DNA of 64,000 nt, from contig NZ_KB235930.1 in assembly GCF_000332295.1 (NCBI RefSeq), positions 1,245,895 to 1,309,894 of the forward strand. Reading direction: 5' to 3'. Positions within the stretch are counted from its first letter, which is position 1, and each line of letters opens with the position of its first letter. A program made the position numbers and the translations under genes. Positions 44,829 through 55,067 of this stretch are shown piece after piece. Below the pieces are notes generated by a model. The model was not told the DNA's origin, ran no database searches, and worked only from the letters and a program-made list of their open reading frames with translations. Source of the DNA: Fortiea contorta PCC 7126 (GTDB lineage Bacteria > Cyanobacteriota > Cyanobacteriia > Cyanobacteriales > Nostocaceae).

Positions 44829-45389
44829 ATGAGCCGTTATTTTGTCGCCCTCCTCCCGCCACAGCACATCCAAGACTACGCTAATCAAGTTAAGCAGTAT
44901 TTTGCTGACAAATATGCTAGCTGTGGGGCACAAAAATCGCCGCCACATGTGACTCTACAGCCGCCTTTTGTATGGGTAGATGGGGATTTACCGCTGCTAG
45001 AAGCATGTTTGCAGACATTCGCCAGTGAGCAAAACCCAATACTGATGACACTCGATGGTTATGGGGCTTTTGCTCCTCGCGTGATTTATCTCAATGTGGT
45101 GAAAACTGCGGCGCTAGTGAATTTGCAAGCTGATTTGATGGCGCATTTGGCGAGTCATTTGGGGATTGTGGACAAGGTTGCTCAAACTCGCCCCTTTGCA
45201 CCCCACATGACAGTCGCGTTTAGAGATTTGACAAAACCAAATTTTTATGCTTCTTGGGCAGAATTAGAGCAACGTCAGTTACATTTTGAGTTTACTGTTA
45301 ACAGTTTGACGCTACTGGTTCATGATGGTCAGCGGTGGTGTGTGCAATCGGAGTTGGCGATGAAAAACTTCACCCACGGTGAAAGTTGA
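44829..45389 (+). CDS. 2'-5' RNA ligase-family (2H phosphoesterase) protein
   Basis: From ATG 44829 (MSRYFVALLPPQHIQDYANQ) the protein is 186 aa; the frame is open upstream without homology. The two HxT motifs of the 2H superfamily are PPHVTLQPPF and FAPHMTVAF. These enzymes cleave cyclic phosphates or 2'-5' bonds; the bacterial physiological role is uncertain. Neighbour downstream is spp. Confidence 0.88.
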   Translation: MSRYFVALLPPQHIQDYANQVKQYFADKYASCGAQKSPPHVTLQPPFVWVDGDLPLLEACLQTFASEQNPILMTLDGYGAFAPRVIYLNVVKTAALVNLQADLMAHLASHLGIVDKVAQTRPFAPHMTVAFRDLTKPNFYASWAELEQRQLHFEFTVNSLTLLVHDGQRWCVQSELAMKNFTHGES

Positions 45390-45521
45390 GTTTTTGGGCA
45401 ATGGGGCGTCTTGCGTCGCTCTACTCATCAAAATGTCTTTGAGGTTGTGGTATATTCTACTGTGCCTATTAGTTACTGTGACTACGCTAAAAAATCTTAA
45501 TCATTTTGGAAGAGGTATAGT

Positions 45522-46271
45522 GTGGAACATTTTCTTTTAATCACAGACCTGGACTATACCTTAGTCGGTGATGACGAGGCGATGGTGCAACTCAATCAAA
45601 GATTAGAACAGCATCGTCAGCGTTACGGCACAAAGATTGTTTATTCAACAGGGCGATCGCCTTTTCTCTACCAACAACTGCGGGATGAAAAATCATTACT
45701 GGCCCCAGATGTGGTGATTTGCTCTGTGGGGACGGAAATTTTCTATCAGGATCTAGATAGCCCATTTCTGGAGTGGTCACACAAGCTTTCACAAGCTTGG
45801 GATAAAGAATTAGTCATCAATATTTTGGCAGATTTCAGTATATTAAAACTGCAACCAACAAGTGAGCAAAGACCCTTTAAAGTCAGTTATTTTCTCCCAG
45901 AAGCAGCAGCAGATATCATCCCAGAAATCAAATCCCGTCTGTTGGAGGCGAAATTAGATATCCAAGTTATCTATAGCGGCGGTAAGGATTTAGATATTTT
46001 GCCGAGTCAAGCCAATAAAGGTATGGCTATGACCTTTGTTAGGGAAAATCTAGAAATCGATGTAGACAAAACCGTAGCTTGTGGTGACTCTGGTAATGAT
46101 ATCGCTTTGTTTGCAGACAAAAAAGAAAAAGGTATCATTGTCGGCAATGCTCAACCAGAATTGTTGCATTGGCATCAAGCTCATCCTCACCAAAATCGTT
46201 ATTTAGCGACAGCTAAGTTTGCAGAGGGAATTGCCGAAGGGTTGCAACATTTTGGGTTTTTGACATCATAA
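45522..46271 (+). CDS. spp: sucrose-phosphate phosphatase
   Basis: A 249-aa HAD hydrolase of the sucrose-phosphatase family: motif I LLITDLDYTLVGDD, motif II VYSTGRSPF, motif III Lys in SQANKG, motif IV CGDSGNDIALF. It dephosphorylates sucrose-6-phosphate; sucrose is a compatible solute and the carbon carrier to heterocysts in filamentous cyanobacteria. The start is GTG 45522 (AGAGG 8 bp upstream); no in-frame ATG fits. Confidence 0.92.
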   Translation: MEHFLLITDLDYTLVGDDEAMVQLNQRLEQHRQRYGTKIVYSTGRSPFLYQQLRDEKSLLAPDVVICSVGTEIFYQDLDSPFLEWSHKLSQAWDKELVINILADFSILKLQPTSEQRPFKVSYFLPEAAADIIPEIKSRLLEAKLDIQVIYSGGKDLDILPSQANKGMAMTFVRENLEIDVDKTVACGDSGNDIALFADKKEKGIIVGNAQPELLHWHQAHPHQNRYLATAKFAEGIAEGLQHFGFLTS

Positions 46272-46333
46272 AACTAAATTGATTTAATTGCGTCACATCA
46301 GGATGGGGCGATGTTGCTAATTCAGATGAAGGA

Positions 46334-46864
46334 ATGGGAGGAATGTCAAATCTTGTGAAGCGCAAAACCCGCGATCGCTATATCCTAATCTTAACAGTTT
46401 TAGCCTGGAGTCTAGCTATGGGTTGGCTTTTAGCCATGGCTAGCAATGCCCAAGGTGCAACAACTGTCGCAGAAATCGGCACTGTGGATGTGGTGCCAGC
46501 ACAATATAAACTGGGGCAAGAACTATACATAGAAAACTGTTCTACTTGTCATCTGGCTTTACCACCAGCAGTCTTACCCACCCAAACTTGGCGAAATCTC
46601 CTACAAGATTCCCAACACTACGGTGTACAACTCAAACCTTTAATCGACCCACCGCGCGTCTTGGTGTGGAAATATCTGCAAATTTTCTCTCGTCCCCAGC
46701 GACAAGATGAAGAAACGCCATACCGGGTCAACAATTCCCGTTATTTCCGAGCTTTGCATCCAGGTGTCAAGCTACCGCGCCCCAGTCAAATTAATAACTG
46801 TGTTACCTGTCATCCGAGTGCTGGCGATTATAATTTCCGTCGTTTAAGTGCTGAGTGGGAGTGA
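46334..46864 (+). CDS. dihaem cytochrome c, membrane-anchored
   Basis: A 176-aa protein with an N-terminal helix (YILILTVLAWSLAMGWLLAM), signal or anchor, and two haem motifs, NCSTCHL and NCVTCHP. Distal-ligand Met/His candidates are not certain. It matches the cyanobacterial diheme cytochrome c family; partners are unknown, possibly an electron carrier in the lumen. ATG 46334, with an alternative ATG 46343 three codons later. Confidence 0.88.
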   Translation: MGGMSNLVKRKTRDRYILILTVLAWSLAMGWLLAMASNAQGATTVAEIGTVDVVPAQYKLGQELYIENCSTCHLALPPAVLPTQTWRNLLQDSQHYGVQLKPLIDPPRVLVWKYLQIFSRPQRQDEETPYRVNNSRYFRALHPGVKLPRPSQINNCVTCHPSAGDYNFRRLSAEWE

Positions 46865-46889
46865 GCTGGAAATAGAGAGGAGCGTCACT

Positions 46890-46945
46890 TTTCAAGACAG
46901 CGACTTTCAACCCTATCCCCTATCCCCTGTTCCCTGCTATATAAA
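46890..46945. repeat. inverted copy of the 25433 composite repeat
   Basis: Reads CTTTTCAAGACAGCGACTTT, CAACCC, then CCCCTGTTCCCTGCTATATA, the reverse complement of the element at 25433-25500 with an altered heptamer tract. Confidence 0.65.
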
Positions 46946-46973
46946 AATAGCCCACCCCCAGCAGGGATGGGCT
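46940..46973 (-). terminator. Rho-independent terminator of rplY
   Basis: On the minus strand AGCCCATCCCTG loops to GGGGTGGGCT and is followed by ATTTTTATAT. Located 28 bp after the rplY stop. Confidence 0.7.
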
Positions 46974-47000
46974 TGAGCAAAACTCAATTAAAACTGAAGA

Positions 47001-47297
47001 TTAACCCTTAGCAGCAAAAAAGCTTAAGTGATAAGGGGTACCCTTTGCTGGATGGACTTGAACTTCTCGCAGCACTGTTGAGCCTGTCCATTCCAGATCC
47101 GGAATACTGAGGACAATTTCTGTCTTATTGGGGGCCGCTTGTTTGAGCAGGCGCTCAACATCTTTAGCGTTTAGTACTAAAGATACCGATTCGATACCAT
47201 TGTGACCGTACAAGTTTGCAGGTATCAATCCAGAACGGCGTAAAGCTTTCGGCTTGCTTCCTTCTGGTCGTTTTTGAGATTCAACTGTGATAGGCAT
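47001..47297 (-). CDS. rplY: 50S ribosomal protein L25
   Basis: A 98-aa short L25/TL5-fold protein: [20 protein letters not shown], then [16 protein letters not shown], then [18 protein letters not shown]. Binds 5S rRNA. ATG 47297. It is separated from purA by a block of ATTTGTCATT-type tandem repeats (47309-47350). Confidence 0.94.
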   Translation of the reverse strand: MPITVESQKRPEGSKPKALRRSGLIPANLYGHNGIESVSLVLNAKDVERLLKQAAPNKTEIVLSIPDLEWTGSTVLREVQVHPAKGTPYHLSFFAAKG

Positions 47298-47308
47298 AGA
47301 ATTTGTGG

Positions 47309-47350
47309 GTTGTCATTTGTCATTAGTCATTTGTCATTAGTCATTTGCTA
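47309..47350. repeat. ATTTGTCATT/AGTCATTTGTC tandem repeat
   Basis: TTGTCATTTGTCATTAGTCA repeats with small variation for about 45 bp between rplY and purA; related tracts are noted elsewhere in the window. Confidence 0.7.
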
Positions 47351-47366
47351 ATGACTAATAACCATC

Positions 47367-48743
<1,377 letters not shown>

Positions 48744-49306
48744 TCAATAATTATTAACATACTTCCTTGAGCGTGTCAAGTGAAGTATGAAATTATCCAA
48801 CCCATAAAGGGGTGGGGCGGGAACTGAGGAAAAAAACTTGATTTTTTTCGCTCATGGCTGTGAATGTATTAAGTTCGTTTTTTATCCGACCCTGCACCAA
48901 ACGCCAAGGGCTAATATCCTTGACACTTGACACTTCATACTTCATCCTTTTTTAGTAGTATGTAAATATAGCGGCTTATTTGCAGATGAAGTTGCTGCTA
49001 ACAATTTTAGTAAATAAAAAACTAAGGCAGCAAATGTTGTATGTTAAGGGTACTATAAAATTCCTTTTAGAGAAGCGTTTTCGTGACAGTTAAAATATTG
49101 CACATTAGCTTAAATACGTCTGAAAGCCTGACAATTAACAAATAACAAATGACAAATAACGGTTGCTACCAGTTAGCTTTATTTGCATCGCTCTGCTCAA
49201 TAGATTTTCTGACATCATCTCTACTATCAAGGTGCTTGACTTTCGTTTGCTACTGGATTTTTAATTTTAAGAGATTGGAGACATCTGCAGTATAAAGGGC
49301 GATCGC
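48744..49306. other. about 560-bp divergent spacer between purA and the hybrid kinase
   Basis: AT-rich. It includes AACAAATAACAAATGACAAA (about 49138-49157), a member of the ATTTGT repeats. No gene was recognised; promoters of both genes should lie here. Confidence 0.4.
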
Positions 49307-51817
49307 ATGATGAAATGGTCTGTTATCCAAAAGCTGAAAGTATTATTAATTATGGCATTGGCTGTTATATTGATAAATGCTGTGCTTTTCTGTAGCAACA
49401 CTATACAGCTAATGCAAGTTCAGCAAGGGGTAACTGACTCCCAAGAAATCATTAATGAAGTTAAAACGCTACAGGTAATACTCAAAGATATTGAAACCTC
49501 ACAACGCAGCTATTTATTATTTGCCCATACAGATGACTTCGATGCATATTTTCAAGCACGTCAACGCAGTGATAGCCATCTGCAAATTCTGAAAAACCTC
49601 ATTCGGCAATATCCACAAAAGCTCAGGTTAATTTCTTTACTAGAACAGCAAATTAATGACAAACTCAAGCGGCTGCAAACAGAGATTTCTGTTAAGCAAA
49701 ACCAAGGTTTTCATGCTGTCCAAAAGTTAGTTTCATCTTACAGGGTTGAAACTCCCAGTCATGATATCCCACAGCTAATTAACGAATTTATTCAGGAAGA
49801 ACAAGCTGTTTTACAACAGCATATTCAACAGCTATCAGCCAGTTCCTACAAAGAAATGGCTTCATTTTCCCTAGCTGCTTGTTTATATTTGTTAATGTTG
49901 GCAGTGTTGTATGATTTGTTATGGCGCTACGTCCAGCGACTTCAGCATACAGAATCAGCTTTGCGTCAAAGTGAAAATCGATTGCTAGCAATCATCGATG
50001 CCAAGCCAGATTGTGTCAAGTTAATTGCTAGAGATGGCACTTTCTTAGAAATTAATCCTTCTGGGCTGGCAATGATGGAGGTAGACAGTGCTGAAGCGGT
50101 AATCGGTCAACCTGTTAGCAACGCAATTATACCAGAACATCAAGCAGCATTTGCGACATTGCATGAAAATATTTGTCAAGGTCACAAGGACAGTTTAGAG
50201 TTTGAGATGGTGAGTGTTCAAGGTACTCGCCGCTGGATGGAAACTCATGCTGTACCTTTACGTAATGAGTCTGATGGTACATTTTGGCATTTAGCGGTGA
50301 CGCGAGATATTACTGAGCGCAAGTTTGCACAACAGAAAATTCAGGAACAAGGGATGTTACTGGATATGGCTACTGATGCGATTTTGGTGCGAAATATCGA
50401 CAACCAAATTTTATTTTGGAATCAGGGCGCGGAACGCTTGTATGGTTGGAAAGCTGAGGAAGCGTTGGGTGAGAATGTTGTGGATTTGTTGTACAGAGGA
50501 ACTAAACCACAGTTACATGATGCCCTTTTTACTGTCGTCAATCAGGGTGAGTGGCGAGGTGAGTTACAGCAATTAACTAAAAATGGAAAGGAAATTACCA
50601 TCGAAAGCCGCTGGGTGTTGGTGAGGGATGAGAAGGGACAACCAAAATCTATTCTGAGTGTAAACACAGAAGTTACCCAGAAGAAACAATTGGAAGCTCA
50701 ACTTTTGCGATCGCAGCGTTTAGAAAGTATCGGTACCCTTGCTGGTGGCATTGCCCACGATCTTAATAATGTACTCGCTCCAGTTTTAATGTCAATTGAG
50801 TTGTTACAAATCAAATTACGCGACCAACAAAGTCAGCGCATCCTGCAAACTTTAGAAAAGAATGTCCGACGCGGGGCGAATTTACTCAAGCAGGTGTTGT
50901 CTTTCGCACGGGGGATGGAAGGTAAGCAGACGGTTGTCCAAGTTAGACATTTGCTTTATGAAATCGAGCAAATTGTCAAACAAACTTTCCCTAAATCCAT
51001 CACCTGTCAGACAGAGATTCCCGAAAATCTTTGGTATGTGTCGGGGAATACCACGCAACTGCATCAGGTGTTGATGAATTTACTGGTCAATGCTCGTGAT
51101 GCCATGCCTAATGGCGGTACTCTAAAAATTAGGGTAGAAAATTTGGTGCTGCGTCCACAAGATGCCCAAGAGGGTGCTTATATTGCTATTTCTGTGATTG
51201 ACACTGGGTTGGGAATGTCACCAGAAATTCAAGAGCGAATTTTTGAACCATTTTTTACGACTAAAGAAGTAGGTAAAGGTACAGGATTAGGTTTATCTAC
51301 GGCTTTAGGTATTATTAAAAACCACGGTGGTTTTATGGATGTCTGTAGTCAACTCAGTGAAGGTACAGAGTTTAAGGTGTATTTGCCTGCATCACATCAT
51401 CAAGAATATCTTGCTCCTGCTACAAACAGCGAAACACCACAAGGCTGTGGTGAATTGATTTTGGTAGTGGATGATGAGTTAGTTATCAGGGAAGTTACTA
51501 AATCATCTTTGGAAACATATAATTACCAAGTTTTGACTGCTAATAACGGTGTAGAAGCAGTAGCCATTTATGCTCAACATCAACAGCATATCAGTATAGT
51601 GTTGCTGGATATAATGATGCCGGGGATGGATGGCGCGATCGCTATTCGCAAGTTACAAAAGATCAACCCTAACGTCAAAATTATTGCTATCAGCGGGTTG
51701 TTAGCTAGTCAAAATATTGTCGAAGTTGCGTCCATGGGTGTACAAGCATTTCTCGCTAAACCTTGCACAGCTAGAGAGTTATTACAAACCGTCGCTGCTG
51801 TCAACAGTAAAAATTAG
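49307..51817 (+). CDS. hybrid sensor histidine kinase: CHASE3-like, PAS, PAS, HisKA, HATPase, REC
   Basis: An 836-aa protein. TM1 ([19 protein letters not shown]), a helical periplasmic CHASE3-like region ([20 protein letters not shown]), TM2 around residue 195, then two PAS domains (about 222-340 and 345-460). Phospho-acceptor His484 in [14 protein letters not shown] box [16 protein letters not shown] boxes DTGLGM and GTGLGL. The C-terminal receiver has Asp768 in [12 protein letters not shown]. The organisation suggests a phosphorelay; the signal is unknown and no partner regulator is adjacent. ATG 49307. Confidence 0.93.
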   Translation: MMKWSVIQKLKVLLIMALAVILINAVLFCSNTIQLMQVQQGVTDSQEIINEVKTLQVILKDIETSQRSYLLFAHTDDFDAYFQARQRSDSHLQILKNLIRQYPQKLRLISLLEQQINDKLKRLQTEISVKQNQGFHAVQKLVSSYRVETPSHDIPQLINEFIQEEQAVLQQHIQQLSASSYKEMASFSLAACLYLLMLAVLYDLLWRYVQRLQHTESALRQSENRLLAIIDAKPDCVKLIARDGTFLEINPSGLAMMEVDSAEAVIGQPVSNAIIPEHQAAFATLHENICQGHKDSLEFEMVSVQGTRRWMETHAVPLRNESDGTFWHLAVTRDITERKFAQQKIQEQGMLLDMATDAILVRNIDNQILFWNQGAERLYGWKAEEALGENVVDLLYRGTKPQLHDALFTVVNQGEWRGELQQLTKNGKEITIESRWVLVRDEKGQPKSILSVNTEVTQKKQLEAQLLRSQRLESIGTLAGGIAHDLNNVLAPVLMSIELLQIKLRDQQSQRILQTLEKNVRRGANLLKQVLSFARGMEGKQTVVQVRHLLYEIEQIVKQTFPKSITCQTEIPENLWYVSGNTTQLHQVLMNLLVNARDAMPNGGTLKIRVENLVLRPQDAQEGAYIAISVIDTGLGMSPEIQERIFEPFFTTKEVGKGTGLGLSTALGIIKNHGGFMDVCSQLSEGTEFKVYLPASHHQEYLAPATNSETPQGCGELILVVDDELVIREVTKSSLETYNYQVLTANNGVEAVAIYAQHQQHISIVLLDIMMPGMDGAIAIRKLQKINPNVKIIAISGLLASQNIVEVASMGVQAFLAKPCTARELLQTVAAVNSKN

Positions 51818-51908
51818 GAATAGCTTTACATAATCCGTCTACAGGTGTACATTTTTCTTAACAATACTTTTGTTACAATTATTAAAGTTTCCGTAGAAAA
51901 AAACCACT

Positions 51909-52955
51909 ATGGCTTTATACGCAGAGTTGCATCGACATCTGGGTGGTTCGGTTGTACCTCGTGTCTTGTGGCGCTATTTCGAGAGACATGGATCAGAATT
52001 AATTTCCCGGTTTGCGAATTATCCAGAATTTGAAGACTTTTACACTCGCCCACGCAATACTCTAGATGAATATCTGGAATTGCACACCTTGGTGGAAAGT
52101 GTGCAAACTGTAGAAACTTTGCCTTATTTTATCTACCGCTTACTCAGAGGCGCTTATATATTTGAAAATTTAGCTTACCTAGAACTGCGCTATACTCCCT
52201 ACCTGCGGACGCCTGAACATTTGAGTCAATCTGAGAGAATTGACAAAATGGCAGAAATTGTAGAAGTGGTAGGAAAAGCCAGTCGGATAGAACAATATCC
52301 CATTGTCACTAGCCAAATCCTCTGTATGCATACCCGCTTACCTTATGAGGTAAACTTGGCAATTGTGAATTTAGCAGCGCAGAACCCGCAGTATGTTTGT
52401 GCTGTAGACGTGGCTGGGGGTGACAGCTATTATGCAGAACGTAAAGACGAATGGATTAGACTATATGATTATGCGCGATCGCTAGGTGTGAAAACCACAG
52501 GACATTTATACGAAACTACCGCCGGTTGTTTCCCCGAACTGCTACCATATCTGATGCGGATTGGACACGGTATCCAAATTCCTTTAATGTATCCAGAATT
52601 GCTAAAAGACGTGGCTAGACGCGGACAATGTTTAGAAGTTTGTCCCACAACTTACACAAAAACTGGTACTTTACAAGATATACGTCAACTCAAATTAGTT
52701 TTTGATCGCTGTTTTGATGCGGGGGTAGACATCGCCATTTGCACAGATAACGCCGGTTTACACAATGTGCGTTTGCCATTCGAGTATGAAAACCTCTTGA
52801 CTTACGATATTATCAGCTTTGAACAGCTACAAGCTTGTCAAGATGCGGCCTTCCGTCATGCCTTTGCTTGGCCCCATGGTAAGCGTCCTGCGTCTTTGTT
52901 GAATGGGTTATTGAAACCTGAATCCAGCAAAGTTTTGGCGATGAGAGATTGTTAA
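51909..52955 (+). CDS. adenosine deaminase-family amidohydrolase
   Basis: A 348-aa TIM-barrel protein: HxH metal motif in ELHRHLGGS, HLYE (in place of HAGE), second His in RIGHGIQ, and the Asp in CTDNAGL. Metal ligands therefore look complete. Differences in the HLYE segment put it in an adenosine-deaminase-like subgroup, so the substrate (adenosine, adenine or N6-methyl-AMP-like) is uncertain. ATG 51909. A terminator follows at 52995. Confidence 0.88.
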   Translation: MALYAELHRHLGGSVVPRVLWRYFERHGSELISRFANYPEFEDFYTRPRNTLDEYLELHTLVESVQTVETLPYFIYRLLRGAYIFENLAYLELRYTPYLRTPEHLSQSERIDKMAEIVEVVGKASRIEQYPIVTSQILCMHTRLPYEVNLAIVNLAAQNPQYVCAVDVAGGDSYYAERKDEWIRLYDYARSLGVKTTGHLYETTAGCFPELLPYLMRIGHGIQIPLMYPELLKDVARRGQCLEVCPTTYTKTGTLQDIRQLKLVFDRCFDAGVDIAICTDNAGLHNVRLPFEYENLLTYDIISFEQLQACQDAAFRHAFAWPHGKRPASLLNGLLKPESSKVLAMRDC

Positions 52956-53483
52956 AGGGAGACCCACAGCGCCAGAAAAAATACGTCCACTTCCAATCCC
53001 CTAATGTAAATTATGGGGATTTTTATGATGCCTCTTAATATTTAGCCTTTAATTATAGTATTTGTAGGCATTGCCCAGCAAAACTTGGGCGTATGGGGCA
53101 CAGCTCTACTTACGCGTATTTCTGCAATTATATATACTTTTTATATTTAGTCTTTATTCTATAATAAATCGCCGAATATTCACAATTTTTAACTCAAAAT
53201 TCTGGTTTTTGCATTACGACTAAGTTTTCAGGACAAAACACCTGGAATTATGTCTCCAAGTGATTTTTATTTGCATAGCTCTGATAGATTTTAAATAAAG
53301 TAATTCCTTATAAAAGTGATATTTTTTGAGATTATAAACCAAGAGACAAAACTCCTGTAGTTATGTCCTATCTCTTGTTTTTAATTATTGAATTTACATT
53401 TTGTATCGCCGAAAATAGATTCAAGAGTTAAGCAAACAAAAGCTTAATTCCCCAATAAATTAGTTATCTCAGGTAGAACAATC
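52956..53483. other. 528-bp spacer before the precursor peptide
   Basis: After the terminator at 52995-53025 the DNA is AT-rich with no gene-like frame. The precursor promoter must lie in its right half; no consensus could be assigned by eye. Confidence 0.4.
52995..53025 (+). terminator. Rho-independent terminator after the deaminase gene
   Basis: AATCCCC (52995-53001) pairs with GGGGATT (53015-53021), with inner TAA/TTA, followed by TTTTAT. Confidence 0.7.
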
Positions 53484-53705
53484 ATGTCTAGAATCACAAT
53501 TTCCGACTTGGCTATTGACTCTAATTCCTTCATCAATGAAGTTGCTGAAACTGAAGCAGCATTTGTTAACGGTGGTGGTTTGAGCAAGGGCGATGCATTA
53601 ACAGCTGCATTGGGAATATTAAGTGCTTACGAAAAGTTTGCAACCGCTTTCCTAAAAATTTCTAATAAGATCGCTCTAGCATTAGTAAATTACGCACTAA
53701 GCTAA
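53484..53705 (+). CDS. double-glycine leader precursor peptide (bacteriocin-like), 73 aa
   Basis: The ATG at 53484 follows an AGG-containing site. Residues 1-31 (MSRITISDLAIDSNSFINEV, then AETEAAFVNGG) form a typical GG-type leader with an acidic amphipathic helix. Cleavage after GG (30-31) would release a core of about 42 residues, rich in Ala, Leu, Ile and Lys with no Cys, plausibly an amphipathic helix (LTAALGILSAYEKFATAFLK). The C39 peptidase-ABC exporter 3 kb away on the opposite strand would be the obvious processing machine. Whether the core is modified, antimicrobial or a signal is unknown. Confidence 0.75.
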   Translation: MSRITISDLAIDSNSFINEVAETEAAFVNGGGLSKGDALTAALGILSAYEKFATAFLKISNKIALALVNYALS

Positions 53706-53907
53706 TTATATATTCAGTAAGTAAGTAGTGGCGTGACAAAACTAAAATGTTGCAATAGATTTTTATTTTTGTAGGGTGCGTTAACGAAGTAACGTACCGT
53801 CTTGACCTCCGCAGGCGGTGCGTTACGCTACCCTGCGGGTTCCGATGAAAGCGGTACGCTACAACGCACCCTACTAATGCACTATTTAAGGCTAGACACG
53901 CCAGTAG

Positions 53908-53935
53908 GGTGCGTTAAGCTTTAGCTTAACGCACC
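53908..53935. repeat. 28-bp palindrome of the GTAGGGTGCGTTA family
   Basis: GGTGCGTTAAGCT pairs with AGCTTAACGCACC around TT. Confidence 0.8.
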
Positions 53936-53970
53936 ATTTTGTATAACTTCGTAATTGATAATTTGCTCGA

Positions 53971-53999
53971 ATCCCCGACTTCTTTAAGAAGTCGGGGAT
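53971..53999. terminator. 29-bp palindrome, probable bidirectional terminator
   Basis: ATCCCCGACTTCTT pairs with AAGAAGTCGGGGAT around one T. It is a widespread cyanobacterial palindrome and lies 25 bp after the PpiC gene stop. Confidence 0.65.
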
Positions 54000-54024
54000 C
54001 TAAGCTATATATAAAATCAAAAAA

Positions 54025-54810
54025 TTATGAAGCTATCTTCAGCAATTCCTGGACTGGTTGAGAATAGGAATCTGATTCAAAATGGGGAATAATTTCTACT
54101 TGCGTGATTTGTTGTTTTAACCAATCTGCGAATAATTCGCCCATAATCTTTAAGCATAACTGCTCGTCTAATTTTGGCTGAATGATTTCTTCTACCCAAA
54201 TTAGATGTACTTTTTGTGCAATTACAATCGGTTTGAGTAACTCTGGAGGATGAGCAACAAAAACCGCAGCAGCAATATCTGGTTTAACCTCATGACGATG
54301 TTTGATACCACGATATCCACCAGCGCGACGCAGTTCAGGATTTTGGATATATTGACGAGTCACATCTTGGAAAGTAATTTCACCTTCAGAGACTGCGTAA
54401 AACAGTTCCCAAGCTAAATCTTCATCTTCTAAGACAACTTCATAGGTGACAGCAGCTAAATAATTGATGTGATTTTCATAAAAGTATGGTTTAACTTTGT
54501 CTGCGAATAAATGTTGCGCTAACTTGACAGATAACAAGTTAATTTCTGCTAATTGTTCAAAATCTTCGACAGAAAGATAATGTTTTTGTAACCATGTCCA
54601 AGTGTCCTCAGCTTTAATGAGTCTGTTAGTTGCTCGCAAAGCATCAGCGGCTTGTTGTAGTTCGTCGATTTCGACTTTAATACCCGCTTCTTTAGCTGTA
54701 TGAGAGATGATTTTACGAGTGGCGATCGCTTCCAATATACTAGGCATTTGACAGGAAAGCTTCAGTTGCTCAAATATTTCTTTTTGAGACACATTTACTG
54801 ATTTTAACAT
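54025..54810 (-). CDS. PpiC/SurA-type peptidyl-prolyl isomerase-like protein
   Basis: A 261-aa protein without signal peptide: an N-terminal helical domain (SurA-like, IATRKIISHTAKEAGIKVEI) and a parvulin-like domain around residues 118-215 (EGEITFQDVTRQY, then RRAGGYRGIKHRHEVKPDIA, then LLKPIVIAQKVHLIWVEEI). In cyanobacterial bacteriocin export clusters a PpiC/SurA protein commonly accompanies the transporter and HlyD, presumably as a folding factor for the peptide (inference). GAGGAG lies before ATG 54810. Confidence 0.82.
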   Translation of the reverse strand: MLKSVNVSQKEIFEQLKLSCQMPSILEAIATRKIISHTAKEAGIKVEIDELQQAADALRATNRLIKAEDTWTWLQKHYLSVEDFEQLAEINLLSVKLAQHLFADKVKPYFYENHINYLAAVTYEVVLEDEDLAWELFYAVSEGEITFQDVTRQYIQNPELRRAGGYRGIKHRHEVKPDIAAAVFVAHPPELLKPIVIAQKVHLIWVEEIIQPKLDEQLCLKIMGELFADWLKQQITQVEIIPHFESDSYSQPVQELLKIAS

Positions 54811-55067
54811 ATCTTAACTCCTCAATTTTATAAAAGTCTAACTCTCAACAACTTCCACATCAAAAATATTAATTTTTTCTTGTGATGTGGGTTGAGCGAA
54901 GTCGAAACACACCCTGATTGATATATAGCCTTTTCCAGTTAAATCAAGTACAGCCCAACTTATAAACACACTAGCCTAAGCACCCCTAGTCTCTAGCCTC
55001 TGAACTCAACAAGATGTACTTCACTAGAAAAAGAAACGCTGTAATTCCCAAAACACTTGGCGATTTA

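Larger units (their letters stand above)
53706..54024. other. 319-bp spacer full of palindromes
   Basis: Contains GTAGGGTGCGTTAACG (53772 onward) and its inverted partner AACGCACCCTAC near 53863, enclosing GC-rich dispersed sequence, then two further palindromes at 53908 and 53971. No gene seen. Confidence 0.55.

Noticed and set aside
53964-53999. CTCGAATCCCCGACTT as a tRNA T-arm
   Set aside because: No acceptor or anticodon arm fits; the sequence is part of a 29-bp terminator-like palindrome.
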